The translations under genes and the position numbers were made by a program. A stretch of 64,000 nt of DNA from contig JASKOT010000005.1 of NCBI GenBank assembly GCA_032158125.1, forward strand, positions 558,001 through 622,000. The letters run 5' to 3'. A model generated the notes under the pieces. It did no database searches. It was not told where the DNA came from and saw nothing but the letters and a program-made list of their open reading frames with translations. This document shows, in pieces, positions 57,066-64,000 of the stretch (position 1 is its first letter; the number at the start of each line of letters is the position of its first letter). Source of the DNA: Papiliotrema nemorosa (taxonomy: Eukaryota; Basidiomycota; Tremellomycetes; Tremellales; Rhynchogastremaceae).

Positions 57066-58360
57066 CTACAAGGCATTTTGAACAGAGTAAAAGGCCGGCT
57101 TGGGCGACAAATCAAAGTTGTACAGACAAGCTGCTCCTTCTCCAGCAAACACTCCTGGAATCCACGAGTGGTAGTCGTCAAAGCCCCAAACGGTCACACC
57201 GGGGCATTTGTCATTACCCAGACAGACGTCTACCACACTGGCGTACTCTTGAGCCCTGTCTGTCAGCACAGCCATGCACATAGATCACTCTGGGCGTACT
57301 GGATATCGAGCCACGTAGAGTTGGCAATACCCATGTTGTCGACTGGGACTCGGATGTCCAACTCTGTGATAGCCACATCCAGACCCAAGTCCGTGAACAT
57401 CTTCATCGTCTCCGCAATGTCCGTCGGCAATTGTCCTCCGACAAAGTGGGATTCGAATCCGATACCGTGCAAGGGATGTCCATCAGCGAGGAGTTGTTTG
57501 GCAATCTCGACCAAGGCGAGCGACTTGTTGTTGGTCGATTCGATATTGTAGTCGTTGATGTACAGCTTGACATTGGGGGCGGCAGCGTGGGCAATGTCGA
57601 GCTATACGTCAACAGGGGATCATGCTTGAAGGCGGAGTGACTCACGGCGATACCGAGGTAGTCTGGACCGAGGACATTGTACCAGGTGTCCTCTCGAAGA
57701 GTTCCGTTGTCGTTCAAAGCTGCCATGTAAGTCGATACACTCGAGAGAAGATACACGGGTACACTCACGCTCATTGATCACGTCAAAAGCGTAGAGATCG
57801 TTGCCGTATCGACCCATGACGGCGTTGACATGCTCAGTCAAGATCTCCTTGAGGGTGTTAGGATCGGTAGTGTTGAGAACGTAGTCTGGCCTGATGATCA
57901 GTCGACGTTCCTACGGCCTGATTCGAGACTAACGTCTGTTGATGCCAGACAAAGTTGTGTCCTCGTACATACGACGAGGTCTTCTTGGCCTCGGCGATGA
58001 TCTACCATCAGTCAAGCTCTCCACCAGCTGTACATCACGCCAGGAACTCACAATATCCGCACCGGTCCAGTTGAAGTTACCCCTGGTAGGCTCGATGACC
58101 TCCCACTTCATCTCGTTCTCCGGAGTGTACTGGCTGAACTCGGAATCGAGTATACCCTGGTACCCCGGGTAATCCAGATAGAATGACTGCCAGGCGTTTC
58201 CGAAATAGAGCTTGCCGGATTGTTCAGCTAGAGAAGCGAGGGAACAGTCGGTCTTGTTGGATGAAGAGCAGGCCCATCGTTTCGAGATGGGTGCGATGGG
58301 TGATCCGAGGACCGGAGCTGCGAGAGCGAGGGAGAGCAAGAGCGCGGTAGAGTAGACCAT
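57066..58360 (-). CDS. Secreted endo-1,4-beta-xylanase, glycoside hydrolase family 10
   Basis: Signal peptide MVYSTALLLSLALAAPVLGS. The GH10 barrel has GKLYFGNAWQSFYL, SQYTPENEMKWEVIEPTRGNFNWTGAD, RGHNFVWHQQ region, and the acid/base Glu in YAFDVINEAL, split by an intron between NE and AL. Then PNVKLYINDYNIE, GIGFESHFVGGQLPT, and the nucleophile Glu in VAITELDIRVP. It ends with CPGVTVWGFDDYHSWIPGVF and FSVQNAL. All hallmark blocks (NxMKW, HxLxW-type, DVxNE, TELD, WGxxD) are present. Five or more short introns. Divergently upstream of the esterase gene with 652 bp between starts. Acts on plant-cell-wall xylan outside the cell; presence in a tremellomycete suggests plant or decaying-plant habitat. 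Confidence 0.95.
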
Positions 58361-59012
58361 CTTTGACTTGCTTTGGTATGCTTGTCGGGGTGAAGGGGGT
58401 CATCTTGGTCGAACCCGACTTATATATCCTGATCAAGACTTTTGAGAGGTCTCTCGGAGGTTTGACAGGTGGAAATATCGATGCGGACCTCCACTAGCCT
58501 CCACCAACTCGCCGTTCATTCGACATGGATGTCACCCCTGAACATTACCCGGCACCTTTACGCCTCTACGCCTCTGCAGTCATCACCACATGCATCTACG
58601 TTCACCATGTGACCTGGGTTCGAGCTGGCCCCATGAATGCCCCGAGAGTTGGGCACATAATACCCCGCAATTGAGCCGTCTTGATGTGTTAGCGTCGATC
58701 TGCAGGTGAGTCATGCTTAACCCGAAAAGATCGGGATGGCCCCCCGAGTCGACTTTACATCCGAAATTCTTGGGGGGTGCTGACATGTCCAATATTAGAC
58801 TGCATGCACAGGATCCCGGACTGATTGGCGAGCTGCCGAGATGCTCACTAGCGTCAATCTGCGCATCAAAGTCGCTGCATTGTTGAATCGACATATCCGC
58901 CGACGGTCCTGGAGTCCCGTCATGGGTTTCGTCGAGATGGGCAAGGGTATGTATAGGTCGATTTTGGCTGTGAGCACCAGAGTAACGATACCGACTGGAG
59001 TCTGCCAAGAAA
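58361..59012. promoter_or_regulatory. divergent promoter region (xylanase / esterase)
   Basis: 652 bp between divergent start codons of two secreted enzymes; possible co-regulation. No XlnR-type GGCTAAA motif seen on quick inspection. Confidence 0.4.
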
Positions 59013-61203
59013 ATGCGGGAGAATTCAGCTATCTACTGGACCATCTTGTCGGGGTTGGGTATTGGACTGGTCAATGCTGCAGTCCCCAGCCCGAGCTCGA
59101 TTGGATCAGACGTCGCGATCTTGACCCATAACGATCTGTATGGTAAGCTGGCCCTGTTGCACCCTCAACAACTCTGGAGAATGAGTGCAGTAATCGTACT
59201 GACTCTCCAGGCAAGACCTCTGCTCGATCCGAATCGCTGCTCGTCCTCGAGACCTGGCAATCAGCTTCGGCAGCTCAAGACGCCTGCACTGCTCTGGGTG
59301 AATCACTCTGGGACCCATCTATTGCCGACTTTTTGCCCTATCTAGCCTACCAAGGCAAGGCCGGGCTCTTCCATACCGCCAACGGTAGTTGTGCCAATAT
59401 CACCTCGGACGGATTGGCCGGTGTGATCGACGACTGTTCAGACTCCGGCAACCTTGCTGCGTTATGCACAAATTCGGCTCCATATGCCAACTCGACTTAC
59501 GCCGATAACTCCACCTATTGGCAGGTCACAGTACAAGCTGATAATTATACGTCCTTCACTGGGTGTGTACATGGATGACTCCGGCCATACGTGTGTTTGT
59601 GCTGACGTCCAGGTTCCGAGATCGAAATGCATTCAATTTCAGAGGTATCCGTTACGCACAACCTTTCGAGCGATGGACATACTCACAAGTCGCCAACACC
59701 ACCGGCAACATTGACGCCCTTGCTTACGGGTCTCAATGTACACAAGCCGGAAACGTAGGAGGGGAAGATTGTCTCTTCCTCAACATCTGGTCACCCTATC
59801 TGCCAGATGGAGAGCCAGAGGAACATTGTCTCAAACCTGTCCTATTCCAGATCCACGGTGGAGCTTTCACCGGCGGAACAGGAAGCGACCCGACCCTTGC
59901 TGGAGGAGGATTGTCTTCCCGTGGAGATGCCGTCGTAGTCACTATCAACTACCGACTGCAGACTCTTGGTTTCTTGGCTTTGGACGATGGAGTGACAAAT
60001 GGAAACTTTGGTCTTGCCGATCAGATCACCGCTTTGAAATGGGTACAGCAGTACATCAAGGCTTTTGGAGGTGATCCCAACCGAGTCACCATTTTCGGTC
60101 AATCCGCAGGCGCAGGTTCCGTCCGAGCATTACTTGGTTCTCCGCCCGCCATCGGACTCTTTGCCGGTGCGATCATGGAGTCGAATCTTGCCGGACTCGC
60201 TTATGCTTCGACCTACTCACAATACTACACCATTGATCAAGAAGTCACGGTCGCCGCGACGCCCATTCTGAATGCTACTGGATGCCTCAACTCGACCGAC
60301 CAGCTCTCTTGCCTTCGAGCTGTTGACGCGCACAAGCTGGCCAACTTGACTACTGTCGCTCGATTCTTGGTTCAAGATGGGACATACCTTGTCAGAGACA
60401 ATTTGGCGGTCAATGGTCAAGGACCCGCAGCCAATGTACCCGTCATGACTGGATTCATGAGAGACGACGGTGCTTCTTTCATCAGTTTCCCCAAAGCCGG
60501 CACCACCAACATCACGGCTGAACTTGGCGCAGACTTTGCCTCTTACCTAACACAATCCACTCTCGACCTCTACCCGATCCCCGACGGAGCCAACGCGTCT
60601 CTGCAGTTGTACAACGCTTCTTCGGCCATCGCAACCGACACCGAGTTCCGATGTTTGGATGAGGCTACAGCCTATTCGGCGGTGAAAAACGGGGTCTGGC
60701 CCAAAGCCTATGTGTTCACTTTCAACAGGACATACGGTGGTTACGATCCCAACCCGCCAGTATGCGAAGCACCACCTACGGCAGAGTACCCGTTCGGCGA
60801 CCCCAACGCCGAATACTTCAAATGTCATTCGGGCGAATTGCAGTACGTGTTTGGTGGGTTGGGTTATACCGGTCAACCGGATCGAGATGGTCTCGACATC
60901 CCTGTATCGCAAATGACGGTCGATAGATGGGCCGCCTTTGCCAGAAATTACGACCCGAACCCCGATCAGGCCTTCCTGGACGCTCGAGGGTTCACCAATA
61001 CATCCATGGAGATCAAGATGAGCGGATCGAATTGGGACCCCATCGATGTAAGCGATTCTACCAATCTCCAACTTCGGGTCTTCCAATGGCCTTCCTTCCA
61101 GGCGCCTTTCGACATCTTTAGCAGCACTCAAAAGTGTGAGGCATTTGGGTTTGGTGTCGACTATTACGAGGGGAACCCAGACGGGTACGCTCTGACTGCT
61201 TGA
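59013..61203 (+). CDS. Secreted type-B carboxylesterase/lipase
   Basis: N-terminus MRENSAIYWTILSGLGIGLVNAA is a signal peptide. Two or three introns at the 5' end (about 59141-59210 and 59571-59610); the rest is one exon. The N-terminal ~150 residues (VLETWQSASAAQDAC, WDPSIADFLPYLAY, ANGSCANITSD, many NxS/T sites) are an extra domain. The alpha/beta-hydrolase core is FNFRGIRYAQPFERW, EDCLFLNIWSP, the oxyanion loop QIHGGAFTGG, and the nucleophile FGQSAGAGSV. Later come CLRAVDAHKL and the Glu/His region around FKCHSGELQYVFGGL (catalytic His in CHSGEL). Ends YALTA. Extracellular; substrate could be lipid, feruloyl or acetyl esters. The N-terminal extension is unusual for the family, which normally starts near the FRGIRYA block. 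Confidence 0.9.
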
Positions 61204-62027
61204 GCTATATGACCTATCATACTGCGTGCGTAACACAAGTACTCGAGGAGCGTATGATTGTGCCAAAACAAAAAGGAGAAGCTTCCATAGCCCGTTGAGA
61301 CTTGCTTTATAATGATGAATACGTGCAAGTGTCGAAATTCGCGAGATGCTTCTCACGCGTGTCGGAATAACCTTGAAACCCTAAACCCTGAAACGTGTGC
61401 GACGCGTCTCCAATGGATGGGGTTTCTGCTCTTTGGTACCTGTCACATTGCACAACCTATATCACTATCACTTGAACCCTCTCTGCTCTACATGCATACA
61501 GCGAACAGGGAGCGATCGACGACATCGGATCTCACATGGGGAAAAAAAAGTTCAGAACCATGACATCGCGACTGAAAGAGCTAAAGGAGACGGGGGACCC
61601 GCCTAGACCGCTGCCTGCTCCGTGCACCGTGGCGTCAAAGGGAGTGTCGAGAACAATCATCATGACAACGTTCACGCTGAGAAGGGATGCGAGGACTGAC
61701 TATGCACAAACGTAGTCCAAGAAAAGATTCAAGCAGGTCCATGGTGGATCCTCTTTTGATCCGACACACCTGCCTTCTCGATTGATCTCCCCCCTTTCGA
61801 CCCCCTTGAACCCCCCTTGTTCACCATCGATTGACGTTTCAGGCTGGCCTGATTGGTGTATCCATCTGTGTTGCTTCTATTAACAGACACCTTAGCTCTC
61901 TCATTCAACCCTCACCTCATCCTCCCACATCATCGATCAACCCTCACTGTCTTTTATCCCTCCCCTTCGACACTCTCTTCATCTCGACGTCTGACCTTCG
62001 CCCTCGACCTCTTGCGACATTTCGACA
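61204..62027. other. intergenic
   Basis: 824 bp; upstream region of the GH18 gene. It includes a CT-rich stretch (61780-62000) likely to be the 5' UTR and promoter. No supported gene. Confidence 0.4.
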
Positions 62028-64000
62028 ATGCACGCGTCGACCTTCATCACCGCCATTATCCTCTCTTCCCTTTCCGTGTCGGCTGGCCCGCACGATAATA
62101 TGCCTAGGAGGAGACATCACGCTAGACGCGCTGTTGTCCCTGCTCAACTCGTCGAGAAAATCAAGCGGGAATCTACCTTGGAAGCTCAATCAAGAGCAAG
62201 CTGTACGAATGGGGACTGGCAGTGTATAGGCTCAGAGCTGCAGCGTGAGTCAAGGCCCTCCGCTCATCTTAGTCGCGTCTGGGCAGACTGACAGAATAGG
62301 CTGCAACTTTGATACCTGGATCTCCATACAAAATTGCACCGGAGAGAACGTCATCTGCTCGTGAGTCTTGCTCTCTATGGCTCCATCATACCAATTTGCG
62401 AGCGGAAATTGGGGACGAAGAGAAAGGAGGGGCGAAGAATGATCCCCGCGATCCCGAAAGGCATCAATCCCCTCACACCGTGTCCAGCTCGATGAACGAT
62501 GACCGGCAAAGAAGAGCGCAGGACTGATGCATCTCTAGAGCAGACTCAAAGGCCATCGGATGCGTCTGGACTTGGTCTGTGAATGACGCCAACGACACCC
62601 CAGTCACAGTCTCCCCCGTTCCTTCCATGTCGTTCTCGTCCACCTCGGCTGGCCCGAGTCCCACCAAGGATGCAGGAAGCATTGCGAATGCAAATGGGAA
62701 TGCTGACAAGAACAATGGAGAAGAATCAAGTGCGACACAGCAGTGAGTGACCCCTTGATCCCTCCGTGTTTCACATTGGTGACCCATCTTATTATAGATC
62801 TTCCTCGACCGCGGTTTCCAGTCCCTCGCCATCCTTGATCGGAGGCATGCTGTATGCCGGAGACACTGACGGTGATGCTCAGTCGTCCTCATCTCGACGA
62901 GGGAGGAAGCACAAGACGTCGAGTGTGCCAGATTGGTATGGTGCAACCAGTACCGATGACTGGGGTGCATCCTCGACCAACGATTGGTCCCAATCCTCGG
63001 CTACCGACTCTCCCTCTACTTCTCGGGACTGGTACAATGTTGGAGGACAGAGTACTGCGTCTACTTCCACCTCCAACGAGTGGAATGCGCAATCTTCCAG
63101 TGGATCCGATGTCGCAAGCACGAGCAGGCACGGAGGTAAAGCTTCCGCTACCTCTAGCTCTTCCATCTCTCAACCCACCGGAGTCACTCCCTCTGGTGAC
63201 TACAACGCTCCCCACTATGTCATCTATGCGGATCAATGGCTTCAGCGCATGCCAGAGGCAGGGGACCTATCCGCATACAACCGATTCATCTTGGCTTTCT
63301 GGATGACCACCGGCGGGGCGGTCGACAATGCTCAAGCCTGGGAGCAGTTCGATGCAGACTACCGACAACAAGTCTTAGACTCGTATCACGCTGCCGGTAT
63401 CGCACTGATGGTTTCCGCCTTTGGTTCCACTGATTCTCCGACAACGAACGGAGTCGACCCGACCGATTGCGCTCAACAGCTTGCAGCCTGGGTCAAGCAG
63501 TATGGTCTTGACGGTGTCGACATTGACTACGAGGATATGAACGCTATGAACAACGACCAGGCGGAGGCGTGGCTGATCACGTTCCAAAACGAGCTCAGGA
63601 GACAGCTCCCTGCGCCTTACCTGATCTCGCACGCTCCGGTCGCCCCCTGGTTCACGAGTGGGAACAATTATCCTTCTGGAGCGTACGTCTCGGTGTGGAA
63701 GCAGACTGGACACGGTATCGACTTCTTCAATGTCCAATTTTACAACCAGTATGTGGCTCGCCGGTCTCGCGTGAGGCAAGCTGATGATCAGGGGAAACAA
63801 CGTGTACGAGGACTGTCAATCCCTCTTGACTGATTCTGGCAATTCATGGCCCGATACCAGCGTGTTCGGTATCAACTCTTACGCTGGTGTTCCGCTCAAC
63901 AAGATTGTCATCGGAAAGCCTATCGATGCCGGAGCGGCTTCGAATGGATATATGGATGGATCGACATTGGCTCAATGCGTGGCTCAGGCTCAAAGCAAAG
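62028..64000 (+). CDS. Secreted chitinase-like GH18 enzyme with chitin-binding module (3' truncated by window)
   Basis: Signal peptide MHASTFITAIILSSLSVSAG, then a basic segment. A Cys-rich module CTNGDWQCIGSELQR + CNFDTWISIQNCTGENVIC resembles a family 19 chitin-binding module. A Ser/Thr-rich linker (about 62590-63170) contains repeats built on DW/NDW/RDWY/NEW. The catalytic domain begins HYVIYADQWLQRMPEAGDLS, then ILAFWMTTGGAVDN, ALMVSAFGS, and the family 18 motif LDGVDIDYEDMNAMNN with the catalytic Glu in DxxDxDxE form. Next DFFNVQFYNQ, after an intron (about 63751-63791) GNNVYEDCQ and FGINSYAGVP, and the frame runs to the window end. Acts on chitin, either the own cell wall or that of competitors. 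The last part is missing. Confidence 0.9.

Overview
The window is nuclear DNA of a basidiomycete yeast, most likely a tremellomycete (Cryptococcus/Kwoniella-like). This is inferred from short GT-AG introns (mostly 38-70 nt) with CTRAY-type branch sites (gctgac, gctaac) close to the acceptor, from several introns in nearly every gene, from about one gene per 1.9 kb on both strands, and from the families present. I found no rRNA, convincing tRNA, CRISPR array, IS element or transposon. Most genes had to be assembled from exons by hand. Splice sites quoted to the base come from reading frame, family conservation and GT/AG signals, not from transcripts.

Layout. 1-14.4 kb: 3' part of VMA1 (V-ATPase subunit A), a MetX-family serine/homoserine O-acyltransferase, ATG18, an ABC-F ATPase, a PNPOx-like flavoprotein, a Xaa-Pro aminopeptidase and a gamma-glutamyltransferase. 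14.5-23.7 kb: a protein kinase with DFY in place of DFG, a long BRCT-BRCT-Myb (Rap1-like) gene, and the NatC subunit MAK10. 23.7-37.8 kb is dense housekeeping: DUS2, XAP5/FAM50, the Ran GTPase, COX20, an AGGF1-like FHA/G-patch protein, SFC1, RAB4, a BuGZ/ZNF207-like zinc-finger protein, mitochondrial ribosomal protein uL6m and a SAP-domain protein.

38.2-42.5 kb holds three same-strand paralogues of a BTB/POZ family with a Cys-rich C-terminus. 42.5-52.0 kb: TatD nuclease, ERV-type sulfhydryl oxidase, a large Ser-rich protein, the copper chaperone ATX1 and two proteins I do not recognise. 52.0-64 kb differs: intergenic gaps widen to 0.5-1 kb and most products are secreted (a PAN/Apple-like multi-module protein, a GH10 xylanase, a type-B carboxylesterase and a GH18 chitinase-like enzyme running off the end).

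The most striking observation is in the Ran gene. Its P-loop is split over four exons, and the only GT-AG solution I found that restores GDGGTGKTT uses a 1-nt exon (27405) followed by a 5-nt exon (27475-27479). The ten exons then total 648 nt, a complete 215-residue Ran. Also notable are a spliceosomal intron inside the VMA1 Cys codon where other yeasts carry the VMA1 intein, the BTB array, the DFY kinase, the BRCT-BRCT-Myb protein, and a W-D repeat linker in the GH18 enzyme.
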